A stretch of 64,000 nt of DNA from Frigoribacterium sp. Leaf263. Lineage in GTDB: Bacteria; Actinomycetota; Actinomycetes; Actinomycetales; Microbacteriaceae. The translations under genes and the position numbers were made by a program. Shown here one piece after another: positions 8,519-17,100 of the stretch. Where the stretch lies: positions 201,297 through 265,296 of the forward strand of contig NZ_LMMO01000003.1 in the NCBI RefSeq assembly GCF_001422285.1, written 5' to 3'. Numbering within the stretch: the stretch's first letter is position 1; each line of letters opens with the position of its first letter. The notes below the pieces were generated by a model, which was not told the DNA's origin, did not search any database, and saw only the letters and a list, made by a program, of their open reading frames with translations.

Positions 8519-9223
8519 GTGTCAGAGACAGTGACGGATCCGAACACACCCGCCCCGACGACGTCGCCCGTGCGGGTCGCGATCGTCGACGACCACGAGT
8601 CCGTGCGTCTGGGCATCCAGGCGGCCTGTCAGAACGAGGGCTTCGAGGTCGTGCTGACGGCCGCCGGCGTGCAGGATCTCGTCGAGAACCTCGCAGGTCG
8701 TGAGGTCGACGTCGTGGTCCTCGACCTCTCGCTCGGCGACGGGTCGACGGTCACCGAGAACGTGAAGCGGGTGCAGGCGACCGGCTCGGCCGTGCTCGTG
8801 CACAGCATCGCCGACCGCGTCGCGTCGGTGCGCGAGGCCCTGGCCGCCGGGGCCGCCGGCGTGATCCCGAAGTCGTCCGCGACCAAGACCGTGATGGCGG
8901 CCGTCGCGACCGTCGCCCGGGGCGACGTGCTCAACAACCTGGAGTGGGCGAGCGCGATCGACGCCGACCGCGACTTCGCCAAGGCCCAGCTCGGGCGTCG
9001 CGAGCGCGAGATCCTGCACCTCTACGCCTCGGGTCTTCCGCTCAAGCTCGCGGCGCAGCAGCTCGGCATCGGCTACTCGACGGCGCGCGAGTACCTCGAC
9101 CGCATCCGCGTGAAGTACGTCGAGGTCGGCCGCCCGGCGCCCACCAAGGTCGACCTCCTCCGTCGAGCGGTCGAGGACGGCATCCTGCCGGGCCTCGACG
9201 CGGACGGCGGGGATGGCCGCTGA
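8519..9223 (+). CDS. NarL/LuxR-type response regulator
   Basis: Two-component DNA-binding regulator, 234 aa. Receiver domain (about 18-135): acidic pair D24/D25, phosphoacceptor D69 in VVVLDLS and conserved K118 in VIPKSS. C-terminal LuxR-type helix-turn-helix (about 155-225) with LGRREREILHLYASGLPLKLAAQQLG and a shortened recognition region. GTG 8519 is supported by GAAGGA 6 nt upstream; a TACGAT box (8454-8459) is a likely -10. Its end overlaps the sensor kinase start by 11 nt, so the pair is cotranscribed. Targets are unknown. Confidence 0.9.
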   Translation: MSETVTDPNTPAPTTSPVRVAIVDDHESVRLGIQAACQNEGFEVVLTAAGVQDLVENLAGREVDVVVLDLSLGDGSTVTENVKRVQATGSAVLVHSIADRVASVREALAAGAAGVIPKSSATKTVMAAVATVARGDVLNNLEWASAIDADRDFAKAQLGRREREILHLYASGLPLKLAAQQLGIGYSTAREYLDRIRVKYVEVGRPAPTKVDLLRRAVEDGILPGLDADGGDGR

Positions 9224-10469
9224 CCCGGCTCACGCCGGGCCGACACCACCGCTTCGTCCGTCACGCAACCCGATCAGCCGCGCGCTCCTCGAGAAGGTCG
9301 TCGGGCGCGTCGTCGGTGCCGCCGGCATCGTGTTCGGCCTGCAGACCGTCCCCGCGATGCTCGCTCAGATCGGCTCGATGCAGAGCGCCTGGGCATGGAT
9401 CATCGGGGCGTCGGTCTTCGGGGGCTTCATCGCCGTCGCCGTCGCGAGCGTGGTCGTCCGCGGTGCCGAGACGGCGGCCGCCTTCGTCGCGGTCTCGTAT
9501 CTGATCGCGCTGATCACCTGGCCTCTCGCCGTCACCGACCCGAGCGTCGTGCAGACCTCGGTGCCGTGGCTCTGGTATCTCTGCACCGTGGCGACGGCGG
9601 CCGCCGCCTACGCCTTCACGGCCTGGATCGCGGTCGGCTACCTCTTCGCGGCGCCTCTGGTCTACGGGCTCATCCGCCTGACCCCCTCAGGAGGCGCGGT
9701 CTCGTTCGCGCACGCCACCCTCGACGCGACCTACGCCGTGCTGCTCGGGGGAGCCGTGCTCATCCTCGTCGTGATCCTGCGTCAGGCCGCGGCGAACGTC
9801 GATGGCGCGCAGGCGCTGGCCGTGGCCCGGTACTCGTCCGCCATCCGCGAGCACGCGACGGAGCTCGAGCGGGTTCAGGTCGACGCCATCGTCCACGACA
9901 GCGTGCTGACGACGTTCATCCAGGCCGCCCGCGCCTACTCGCCGGAGGAGCGCGTGCTGGCGACGAACATGGCCCGGAACGCCATGGCGCATCTGGCGTC
10001 GGCCGCGGCTGCGACGCCGTTCGACGAGTCGACGACGTCTCTCGAGTCGATGCGCGACCGGCTGGTCACGGTCAGCGCCGAGATGGGCGTCGCCGTCGAC
10101 CTCCGCGCCGAGGGGATCGGGGGCCGCTCGGTCCCGTCGGCCGCGGCGGAGGCCCTCTACAGCGCGGCCGTCCAGGCGTTCGTCAACAGCTCGCAGCACG
10201 CCGGCGACGATGCGGGCGTCCGTCGGTGGATCCGCCTCGCGGCCGGGCCGGAGGGCGGCGCCATCATCGAGGTCGGCGACACGGGGCGGGGATTCGACCC
10301 GTCGGGCGTTCCGGGTGAGCGGCTCGGGGTCCGGGTCTCGATCGTCGAGCGCCTCGGCAACGCCGGCGGGCGGGCGTGCATCGACTCGCGGCCCGGGGTC
10401 GGCACGGTGGTCCGGCTGCTCTGGCCGAGCGGCGAGATCACTCCGCCCATGCCGGGGTCGCTGTCATGA
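9213..10469 (+). CDS. membrane sensor histidine kinase
   Basis: A 418-aa kinase expected to phosphorylate the preceding response regulator. The N-terminal half (about 35-195) has roughly six hydrophobic segments without a large extracellular loop. H228 in VHDSVL is the likely phosphorylated histidine, in a DesK/NarX-like helical domain. The ATPase domain keeps an N-box (N325 in FVNSSQHAG) and a G1 box (D356 in GDTGRGFD), and ends with GVRVSIVERLGNAGG. It overlaps the regulator by 11 nt and the next gene by ATGA. The signal is unknown. Confidence 0.87.
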   Translation: MAADPAHAGPTPPLRPSRNPISRALLEKVVGRVVGAAGIVFGLQTVPAMLAQIGSMQSAWAWIIGASVFGGFIAVAVASVVVRGAETAAAFVAVSYLIALITWPLAVTDPSVVQTSVPWLWYLCTVATAAAAYAFTAWIAVGYLFAAPLVYGLIRLTPSGGAVSFAHATLDATYAVLLGGAVLILVVILRQAAANVDGAQALAVARYSSAIREHATELERVQVDAIVHDSVLTTFIQAARAYSPEERVLATNMARNAMAHLASAAAATPFDESTTSLESMRDRLVTVSAEMGVAVDLRAEGIGGRSVPSAAAEALYSAAVQAFVNSSQHAGDDAGVRRWIRLAAGPEGGAIIEVGDTGRGFDPSGVPGERLGVRVSIVERLGNAGGRACIDSRPGVGTVVRLLWPSGEITPPMPGSLS

Positions 10470-11515
10470 GGGTGCGGGTCCCGCGGTGGCTCATCGTCTC
10501 GCTCGCGGCCGTCTTCTCGTGCTACCACCTCGTGCTGGCGGCCGTCTCGCTCGACCGCTTCGACGATCCGTGGCCCGTGGCGGCCTGCATGATCGCCTAC
10601 GCCGCGGCGACCGTGGCGGCGCTCTGGCCGAGCAGGCTCTCGGCGATGCCGGTCTGGATCGCCTCGTTCGCCCTGGCGGTCAGCATCGTCATCCCGCTGC
10701 AGATCACGTCTCAGCTCGATTCGGGTGACGAGAACGGGTACGCGACCTGGTACGTGGCCGCCATCGGAACACTGATGGTCATCGTCGCCACCCGTCGACG
10801 GCAGGCCTTCGCCTGGCTCGGGGTGGGCTTCATGGCGCTGCACGGAGCGGCGTGGAGCGGTTTCGACACGCTCGCGGACCTCGGCGTCATCGGCAGCGTC
10901 GTGTGGGTGGCCTTCGCCGCCTGGATGTCGTCGGCGCTGACGCGGGCGAGCCGCGAGACGAGGGAGTTCATCCTCGCGGAGCACGAGGCCGCCGACTGGC
11001 AGGCCGCTCAGGAGGCGCACGTCAACGAGAGGCAGTACCGCCTGCTGCAGACGGGCCGGACGGCGCGGCCGATGCTCGCCGCCATCGTCACCCAGGAGGG
11101 GGACCTGACACCCGAGCAGCGGCAGGAGTGCCTCAACCTCGAGGGGGCCATCCGGGACGAGATCCGCGGGCGGCGACTGCTCGACGACGACGTGCGGCGC
11201 GAGGTCATGTCGGCCCGACGGCGGGGGGCGGTCGTGAGCCTGCTCGACGAGGGCGGCCTGGACGACGTCCACGGGACGGATCTGCAACGGATCCACCGCA
11301 CTCTCGCCGAGGCGCTGCGCGGATCGTCGGCGGATCGGATCATCGTCCGCACGGTGCCGGGGGGCGGCGACCACGCCGTGTCCGTGGTCGGACTGGGGTC
11401 GCCGGACCCGAGCTCGAGCGCGCTCGGGCGAGGGGTGGCGAGCGAGGCGGACGAGGACGACGACGACGACGAGGTCCAGCTCTGGCTGCAGATCCCCCGG
11501 ACCGGCTCCGACTGA
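10466..11515 (+). CDS. membrane protein resembling a degenerate histidine kinase
   Basis: A 349-aa protein starting at the ATGA overlap with the sensor kinase. Five to six hydrophobic segments (about 8-165) resemble a sensor input module. The cytosolic part has a helical stretch (about 170-235) and then an alpha/beta segment with QRIHRTLAEALRGSS that recalls the ATPase fold. No phosphorylatable His-Asp pair, N-box or G1 motif is visible. The C-terminus carries an acidic run (EADEDDDDDE). It probably modulates the regulator-kinase pair; that role is inferred from operon position only. Confidence 0.7.
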   Translation: MRVRVPRWLIVSLAAVFSCYHLVLAAVSLDRFDDPWPVAACMIAYAAATVAALWPSRLSAMPVWIASFALAVSIVIPLQITSQLDSGDENGYATWYVAAIGTLMVIVATRRRQAFAWLGVGFMALHGAAWSGFDTLADLGVIGSVVWVAFAAWMSSALTRASRETREFILAEHEAADWQAAQEAHVNERQYRLLQTGRTARPMLAAIVTQEGDLTPEQRQECLNLEGAIRDEIRGRRLLDDDVRREVMSARRRGAVVSLLDEGGLDDVHGTDLQRIHRTLAEALRGSSADRIIVRTVPGGGDHAVSVVGLGSPDPSSSALGRGVASEADEDDDDDEVQLWLQIPRTGSD

Positions 11516-11539
11516 GTCGGTCCGTGCCACCGGGGAAAG

Positions 11540-11722
11540 CAGAAGGGCCGGACGTGAGTCCGGCCCTTCGCAAGATTTCGGATCAGGGCGGCAACCCGAA
11601 TGCCGCCCTGACCCGCCCCCGAATGAGAACCCGCTTACCCTAGTTGGTTCTCAAACGGTGGTGCGACTCGAAGAGTTACACCTAGCACGACCAATGATGC
11701 CCGCCGGAACCCGAAGTGCAAA
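11540..11722 (-). ncRNA. candidate structured small RNA
   Basis: On the minus strand three successive perfect hairpins run from about 11653 to 11542, the last being terminator-like. About 70 nt upstream, TGTCCCCC (11734-11741) directly adjoins a TAAATG box (11728-11733); the same arrangement occurs in front of rmlB. Transcription would start near 11722 and give an RNA of about 180 nt. No known RNA family was recognised, and the strand is not certain. Confidence 0.3.
11542..11569. terminator. hairpin terminator after the two-component operon
   Basis: Perfect 12-bp stem: 11542-11553 (GAAGGGCCGGAC) with 11558-11569, closed by a GTGA loop. It lies 26 nt after the stop of the kinase-like gene. 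On the minus strand it could also end the putative small RNA of this gap. Confidence 0.75.
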
Positions 11723-11871
11723 GTCGACATTTAGGGGGACAACCAGGGGACGATAGCTCCGTCTACCCCTGTTCGGGTGGGCAGCGCTGAGCGGATCGGA
11801 CCGGGGACCGACCCCCATGGCGTCTCCGCCCCGGGGGACAAGAGGTCCACCGAGCACGTCTCCGGTGGTCG

Positions 11872-12141
11872 TCAGCCCGAGAAGGAGCGCCACTGGCCGG
11901 GCCCCGAGGTCGACGGCCCCCGGGGTCGGCGTCGCGATCGGGACCAGGCGGACTCGGTCGCGGGTGCGGCGCGGACCGCCCGCTCGGCCTCGGCCTCGAC
12001 CGCGCGCGCGGCCAGGACCGCCGCGACGGCCGCCAGCTCGGCGTCGGTCGGACGGCCTGAGACGACGCGCAGCACCTCCGACGCGGATCGGTCGTCGTGC
12101 CGATCGTCCTCGTCGGGCAGAGCCGCGTGACGGCCGGTCAC
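11872..12141 (-). CDS. accE: acyl-CoA carboxylase epsilon subunit
   Basis: Small accessory subunit (89 aa) that stabilises or activates the actinobacterial alpha-beta carboxylase. The family hallmarks are visible: [21 protein letters not shown] near residues 23-43, a charged Ala/Glu helix, and the C-terminal W-x-x-S-x-R-x-R-x-P ... [13 protein letters not shown] 12141 overlaps the beta-subunit stop by 4 nt, placing it last in the accD-accE operon. It is short and easily missed. Confidence 0.88.
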   Translation of the reverse strand: MTGRHAALPDEDDRHDDRSASEVLRVVSGRPTDAELAAVAAVLAARAVEAEAERAVRAAPATESAWSRSRRRPRGPSTSGPGQWRSFSG

Positions 12142-13763
12142 AGGGGGATGTTCCCGTGCTTCTTGGGCGGCTGCACGGCCCGCTTCGTGCGGAGCGCGCG
12201 AAGGGCCTTGACGACGGCCACGCGGGTGGCGGACGGCTCGATGACGCCGTCGAGCTCGCCTCGCTCCGCGGCCAGGAACGGGCTCGCCACGTTGTAGGTG
12301 TACTCCTTGGCCAGTCGGCTCCGGACGGCGGCGACGTCCTCGCCGGCGGCCTCGGCGGCCTTGATCTCGTTGCGGTACAGGATGTTGACGGCGCCCTGGC
12401 CGCCCATGACGGCGATCTCCGCGGTCGGCCAGGCGAGGTTGATGTCGGCCCCGAGCTGCTTGGATCCCATGACGATGTACGCCCCGCCGTACGCCTTGCG
12501 CGTGATGACGGTCACGAGCGGCACGGTGGCCTCGGCGTAGGCGTAGAGCAGCTTGGCGCCGCGGCGGATGACGCCGGTCCACTCCTGGTCGGTGCCGGGC
12601 AGGTAGCCGGGGACGTCCACGAGCGTCAGGATCGGGATGCCGAAGGCGTCGCAGAAGCGGACGAAACGGCTGGCCTTCTCGCCCGCCTCGATGTTGAGGG
12701 TGCCGGCCATGGCCGACGGCTGGTTCGCGATGATGCCGACGGAGCGGCCCTCGACGCGGCCGAAGCCGATCACGATGTTCGGCGCGAAGAGGGGCTGCAC
12801 CTCGAGGAACTCGCCGTCGTCCACGACGTGCTCGATGACGGTCATCACGTCGTACGGCTGATTGGGGCTGTCGGGGATCAGGGTGTCGAGCGCCCGGTCG
12901 TGGTCGGTCGTCTCGAGCTCGACGGTCCGCTCGAAGACCTGAGGCTCGGAGAGGTTGTTGTCGGGCAGGTACGACAGCAGCGACCGGGCGTAGTCGAGAG
13001 CGTCGTCCTCGTCGCTCGCGAGGTAGTGCGAGACCCCGCTGACCTTGTTGTGGGTCAATGCGCCGCCGAGCTCCTCGAAGCCGACGTCCTCGCCGGTGAC
13101 GGTCTTGATGACGTCGGGCCCGGTCACGAACATGTGGCTGGTCTTGTCGACCATGATGACGAAGTCGGTGAGCGCGGGGGAGTACACCGCGCCTCCTGCC
13201 GCCGGGCCCATGATGAGCGAGATCTGCGGGATGACACCCGAGGCCGCCGTGTTGAGGCGGAAGATCTCGCCGTACTTGCCGAGCGCGACGACCCCTTCCT
13301 GGATGCGGGCCCCGCCGGAGTCGAGGATCCCGAGGATCGGCACACCCGTCTTCAGGGCGAGCTCCATGACCTTGATGATCTTCTCGCCCGCCACCTCGCC
13401 GAGCGAGCCGCCGAAGATCGTGAAGTCCTGGCTGTAGACGGCGACCTGGCGACCGTGGATGGTGCCGGTGCCGGTCACGACGGCGTCGCCGTAGGGGCGC
13501 TTGGCCTCCATGCCGAAGGCGTGGGTGCGGTGACGGACGAACTCGTCCAGCTCGACGAACGAACCGGGGTCGAGCAGCTGATCGATGCGCTCGCGCGCCG
13601 TCTTCTTGCCCTTCGCGTGCTGCTTGGCGACGGCGGCCTCGCCGCTGGCCGTCACGGCCTCGTGGTATCTCGCCCTGAGGTCGGCCAGTTTGCCTGCCGT
13701 GGTGTGCAGGTCGGGCTGGGCGCTGGCGGTCGTCTCGGGGGAGGGCGTCGTGTCGGAGGTCAC
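12138..13763 (-). CDS. accD: acyl-CoA carboxylase beta subunit (carboxyltransferase)
   Basis: Carboxyltransferase (541 aa) transferring CO2 from biotin to acetyl- or propionyl-CoA. Two crotonase-fold halves are present, with oxyanion-forming glycines in [15 protein letters not shown] (N-half) and [15 protein letters not shown] (C-half). The length matches AccD5/PccB-type chains. GTG 13763 is chosen over GTG 13772 because TAGAGT (13771-13776) lies exactly 7 nt upstream and would overlap the earlier start. It overlaps accE by 4 nt and diverges from birA. Substrate choice cannot be read reliably from sequence; propionyl/acetyl are the usual substrates. Confidence 0.93.
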   Translation of the reverse strand: MTSDTTPSPETTASAQPDLHTTAGKLADLRARYHEAVTASGEAAVAKQHAKGKKTARERIDQLLDPGSFVELDEFVRHRTHAFGMEAKRPYGDAVVTGTGTIHGRQVAVYSQDFTIFGGSLGEVAGEKIIKVMELALKTGVPILGILDSGGARIQEGVVALGKYGEIFRLNTAASGVIPQISLIMGPAAGGAVYSPALTDFVIMVDKTSHMFVTGPDVIKTVTGEDVGFEELGGALTHNKVSGVSHYLASDEDDALDYARSLLSYLPDNNLSEPQVFERTVELETTDHDRALDTLIPDSPNQPYDVMTVIEHVVDDGEFLEVQPLFAPNIVIGFGRVEGRSVGIIANQPSAMAGTLNIEAGEKASRFVRFCDAFGIPILTLVDVPGYLPGTDQEWTGVIRRGAKLLYAYAEATVPLVTVITRKAYGGAYIVMGSKQLGADINLAWPTAEIAVMGGQGAVNILYRNEIKAAEAAGEDVAAVRSRLAKEYTYNVASPFLAAERGELDGVIEPSATRVAVVKALRALRTKRAVQPPKKHGNIPL

Positions 13764-13770
13764 GAGCCTC

Positions 13771-13776
13771 ACTCTA
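13771..13776 (-). promoter_or_regulatory. -10 box (TAGAGT) for accD
   Basis: TAGAGT on the minus strand, 7 nt before GTG 13763. The geometry predicts a leaderless accD-accE message. Confidence 0.5.
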
Positions 13777-13866
13777 CTGATCGCTCCGTCTCGAGCCGTT
13801 GGAGGTTTCCACGCGTGCGAGGGGTCGACGATGGTGGGTTCCGTGCACCGTCCGGGTTCGTCCGCC

Positions 13867-13872
13867 TAGGCT
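13867..13872 (+). promoter_or_regulatory. -10 box (TAGGCT) for birA
   Basis: TAGGCT ends 6 nt before GTG 13879; no Shine-Dalgarno sequence lies between them, so the message is probably leaderless. Confidence 0.5.
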
Positions 13873-13878
13873 GTCGCG

Positions 13879-14658
13879 GTGACCTTCCCCCTCAGCTCGG
13901 CGCTCGCCCCGACCTTCGAGCACGTCGAGACGACCGGGTCGACCAACGCCGACCTCGTCGATCGCGAGCCCGCTCGGCACGGCGACGTCGTCGCCACCCT
14001 CCGCCAGACCGCGGGGCGGGGTCGCCTCGACCGCTCGTGGGTCGCGCCGACCGATCAGACCCTCGCCGCCAGCGTCCTGCTCGACCCGAGCGGGCTCGTC
14101 GCGGAGTCCCGCGGCTGGGTGCCCCTGCTCGCCGGTGCGGCGATGCGCGCCTCCCTGGCGTCCCTGGTGGCGGAGACGGGGGGCGTCGTGGGGCTGAAGT
14201 GGCCCAACGACGTCCAGATCGACGGTCGGAAGGTCTGCGGCGTGCTGGCCCAGGCCCGGTCCGACGGCGGGATCGTCGTCGGCGTCGGGGTGAATCTGAC
14301 CGTGCCGGCCGACCGGCTGCCGACCGCGACCGCGACCTCCCTCGTCCTCCACGGGGCGGAGGGCGACGCGCTGACGCTGGCCGATCGCGTGCTCTCGTCG
14401 TTCCTCGCCGACCTGCTCCCCGCGTTCGACGCCCTGGTCGCGGCAGGGGGCGACGCGCGGGCGTCGGGGCTCCACGCCCGCGCCGAGGCGGAGTGCTCGA
14501 CGCTCGGACGCGACGTGCGGGTGGAGCTGCCGGGCGGCGCGGATCTGCACGGGATCGCCGTGGGGCTCGACGGCGTCGGCCGGCTGATCGTCCGCCCCGC
14601 ATCCGGCGACGACGTGGCGGTGTCCTCGGGCGACGTCACCCATCTGCGCTATGAATGA
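13879..14658 (+). CDS. birA: biotin-[acetyl-CoA-carboxylase] ligase
   Basis: Biotin protein ligase (259 aa) that activates biotin with ATP and attaches it to the carrier lysine of AccA3. Motifs: TTGSTNADL, the biotin/AMP loop RQTAGRGRLDRSW, LKWPNDVQIDGRKVCGVL and GVGVNL. There is no N-terminal helix-turn-helix, so it is the monofunctional class that does not act as a repressor. It diverges from accD and overlaps the PH-domain gene by 8 nt. Confidence 0.93.
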   Translation: MTFPLSSALAPTFEHVETTGSTNADLVDREPARHGDVVATLRQTAGRGRLDRSWVAPTDQTLAASVLLDPSGLVAESRGWVPLLAGAAMRASLASLVAETGGVVGLKWPNDVQIDGRKVCGVLAQARSDGGIVVGVGVNLTVPADRLPTATATSLVLHGAEGDALTLADRVLSSFLADLLPAFDALVAAGGDARASGLHARAEAECSTLGRDVRVELPGGADLHGIAVGLDGVGRLIVRPASGDDVAVSSGDVTHLRYE

Positions 14659-15202
14659 CCCCATGAGCTCCGTCGACCCGCAGACGCCCGAGGTCGTCGT
14701 GGCGAGGCTCAGGCCGCACGCCCGGGTCATGTTCTGGCCGAGCGTCGCCCTGCTGGCCGTGTGCGCGGGGGCGGGCTATCTCGGTGGCCGCTTCGAGGCC
14801 GACTGGCAGAACCAGCTGGTGCTCGCCCTCGCCGGGCTCGCGATCGTGCTGCTCTGGCTGGTGCCTCTGCTCGTCTGGATGGGGCGGCACTACGTCATCA
14901 CGACGAGACGGATCATCCTGCGGCGGGGTCTCCTGGTCAGGACGCGTCAGGAGCTCCTGCACAGTCGCGGCTACGATCTCACGGTCAGGAAGAACGGCGT
15001 GCAGAGCCTGTTCCGCAGCGGCGACGTGCTGATCAACAGCGGCCTCGATCGGCCGATCGTGTTGTGGGACGTGCCGGGCGCGGACCTCGTGCAGTCGACG
15101 CTTCACGACATGATGGAACAGAACACGGACTTCGTCGCCCGGCGACGTCACCACGACCAGTCGGCCACGGCCGACGGGTCTGCCCTCGGGAACGGCGACT
15201 AG
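14651..15202 (+). CDS. membrane protein with bacterial PH (DUF304-type) domain
   Basis: A 183-aa protein with two hydrophobic segments (about 25-45 and 55-78) followed by a bacterial pleckstrin-homology-like domain (about 80-160) marked by YVITTRRIILRRGLL. It overlaps birA by 8 nt, the same order as the birA neighbour in mycobacteria. The biochemical role is unknown. ATG 14663 is an alternative start. Confidence 0.8.
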   Translation: MNDPMSSVDPQTPEVVVARLRPHARVMFWPSVALLAVCAGAGYLGGRFEADWQNQLVLALAGLAIVLLWLVPLLVWMGRHYVITTRRIILRRGLLVRTRQELLHSRGYDLTVRKNGVQSLFRSGDVLINSGLDRPIVLWDVPGADLVQSTLHDMMEQNTDFVARRRHHDQSATADGSALGNGD

Positions 15203-15239
15203 ACCCGTTCCGCCCCACGAACGACAAAAGGTGTCACCA

Positions 15240-16544
15240 ATGCGTATTTCTGTGATCGGTTGCGGCTACCTCGGCGCCGTGCACGCGGCCTGCATGGCCG
15301 AGCTCGGACACGAGGTCGTCGGCATCGACGTCGACGAGCACAAGGTCTCCGAGCTGGCCGCGGGTCGCGCCCCGTTCTTCGAGCCCGGGCTCCCGGAGGT
15401 CCTCGGACGCGCCCTCGAGTCGGGCCGCCTCCGGTTCTCGACCGACCTGGCCGACGCCGCCGGGGCCGAGGTCCACTTCGTCGCCGTCGGGACCCCGCAG
15501 ACCAAGGGCAGCCACGCCGCCGACCTCACCTACGTGAACGCGGCCGTCGAGGGGCTGCTGCCCCACCTCTCGGACGGCGACCTCGTCGTCGGCAAGTCGA
15601 CGGTTCCCGTCGGGACGGCCACGCGCCTCGCCGACGTCGTCCGCGCCTCCTCGGGGGCCGACCTGGCCTGGAACCCCGAGTTCCTCCGCGAGGGGTTCGC
15701 CGTGAAGGACACCCTCACCCCCGACCGCTTCGTCTACGGCGTGGCTCCCGGGGAGGCCGGAGAGCGCGCCACCGCGCAGCTCGACGAGGTGTACTCCACC
15801 GCCCTCGCCGCCGAGACCCCCCGCCTGGTCACCGACTACGCGACCGCCGAGCTGGTGAAGGTCTCCGCGAACGCCTTCCTGGCGACGAAGATCTCGTTCA
15901 TCAACGCCATGGCCGAGGTGGCCGAGGCCACCGGCGCCGACGTGACGCAGCTCGCCGACGCGATCGGCTACGACGCGCGGATCGGCCGCCGCTTCCTCAA
16001 CGCCGGTATCGGCTTCGGAGGCGGCTGCCTGCCGAAGGACATCCGCGCCTTCCAGGCTCGCGCCGACGAGCTCGGCCTCGACTCGCTCGCGTTCCTCGCC
16101 GACGTCGACGCCATCAACCTCCGCCGTCGGGACCGCGTGGTCGCGCTCGCCGAGCAGCTCGTCGGCGACGTCTCCGGAGCCCGGGTGGCCGTCCTGGGTC
16201 TCGCGTTCAAGCCGAACAGCGATGACATCCGCGACTCGCCCGCCCTCGACGTCGCCCGTCGCCTCCGCGCCGCCGGCGCCGTCGTCACCGCCTACGACCC
16301 CGAGGCGAACCACACCGCGTCGCGCATCGCCCCCGAGCTCGACTACGTCGACGACGTCGAGTCCGCCCTCCGCGACGCGGACGTCGCCCTGGTGCTGACC
16401 GAGTGGACCGAGTTCCGCGAACTCGACCCCGCCGTGGTCTCGGGTCTCATGGCGCACGCTCGGGTCGTCGACGGTCGCAACACGCTCGACGTCGCCGCCT
16501 GGCGCGGCGCCGGCTTCGACTACCGGGGGCTCGGCCGCCCCTGA
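15240..16544 (+). CDS. ugd: UDP-glucose 6-dehydrogenase
   Basis: NAD-dependent oxidation of UDP-glucose to UDP-glucuronate, a precursor for acidic surface sugars; 434 aa. Rossmann loop VIGCGYLGAVHA at the N-terminus, the middle domain AELVKVSANAFLATKISFINAMAE, catalytic C263 in GGGCLPKD and the C-terminal UDP-binding domain with GLAFKPNSDDIRDSPA. ATG 15240 is preferred over GTG 15231 because AAAAGG lies about 9 nt upstream. The 3' end overlaps the convergent gtrA gene by 25 bp. Confidence 0.92.
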   Translation: MRISVIGCGYLGAVHAACMAELGHEVVGIDVDEHKVSELAAGRAPFFEPGLPEVLGRALESGRLRFSTDLADAAGAEVHFVAVGTPQTKGSHAADLTYVNAAVEGLLPHLSDGDLVVGKSTVPVGTATRLADVVRASSGADLAWNPEFLREGFAVKDTLTPDRFVYGVAPGEAGERATAQLDEVYSTALAAETPRLVTDYATAELVKVSANAFLATKISFINAMAEVAEATGADVTQLADAIGYDARIGRRFLNAGIGFGGGCLPKDIRAFQARADELGLDSLAFLADVDAINLRRRDRVVALAEQLVGDVSGARVAVLGLAFKPNSDDIRDSPALDVARRLRAAGAVVTAYDPEANHTASRIAPELDYVDDVESALRDADVALVLTEWTEFRELDPAVVSGLMAHARVVDGRNTLDVAAWRGAGFDYRGLGRP

Positions 16545-16981
16545 TCGATCACTCCGACGCGCTCGGGATGGAACACCCAGAGCTTGTAGAGCGTGAATCG
16601 GAAGACCGAGCCGAGGGCCAGGCCGATGACGTTGGTCGACAGATTGTCGGCGGCGGCCGACGTGAAGCCCAGGAGGTAGTGCGACACCCCGAGGCAGGCC
16701 AGGCCGATGAGCAGCCCGCCGAGGGCGACGGCGAAGAACTCCAGGGCCTCGCGGAGGGCGTGGCTGCGCCGGGTCGCCCGGAACGTCCAGTACCGGTTGC
16801 CGAGCCAGACGACGACGATCGCGATGACGCCGGAGGCGACCTTGGCGAGGATCGGGCCGGCTTCGACCCGGTCGGGCTCGAAGACCGTCGCGCGGAAGAG
16901 GTTGAACAGGCCGAGGTCGACGACGACCCCGAGGGCGCCGACGGTCCCGTAGCGGGCGAGCTGCAGAGCGAGCCGGCGCAT
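16520..16981 (-). CDS. GtrA-family membrane protein
   Basis: Small polytopic protein (153 aa) with four hydrophobic helices and the GtrA ends: RYGTVGALGVVVDLGLFNL near the start and FRFTLYKLWVF near the end. GtrA proteins are linked to membrane translocation of lipid-linked sugars. In actinobacteria the gene sits beside purK, as here. ATG 16981 follows CGAGG by 6 nt; TTG 17005 is an alternative. It overlaps ugd tail to tail by 25 bp. Confidence 0.87.
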   Translation of the reverse strand: MRRLALQLARYGTVGALGVVVDLGLFNLFRATVFEPDRVEAGPILAKVASGVIAIVVVWLGNRYWTFRATRRSHALREALEFFAVALGGLLIGLACLGVSHYLLGFTSAAADNLSTNVIGLALGSVFRFTLYKLWVFHPERVGVIDQGRPSPR

Positions 16982-17100
16982 GCGCCTCCTCGAGGATTCG
17001 GCCAAGATGGGGAGGGCTCGACGAGCCCCGAAGATCGTACCGCCGCCCCGTCGACCCGGCCCCCCGCCGGATCGAGGGGCGCCAGCACCGAGGAGAGACC

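Larger units (their letters stand above)
11516..11871. other. 355-bp gap between converging genes
   Basis: No coding frame with plausible codon use. Contents: the terminator hairpin (11542-11569), a second hairpin (10-bp arms 11583-11592 and 11602-11611), a third (8-bp arms 11624-11631 and 11646-11653), and two copies of GGGGGACA (11734-11741 and 11833-11840). A long spaced inverted repeat CAGGGG...CCCCTG lies around 11745-11775. Convergent neighbours need no promoters here, so this much structure is unexpected. Confidence 0.6.

Noticed and set aside
11583-11653. Hairpins in the convergent gap considered as a tRNA or signal-recognition RNA
   Set aside because: No tRNA cloverleaf or T-loop consensus and no SRP GGTCAGGTCC-type core; kept only as an unassigned RNA candidate.
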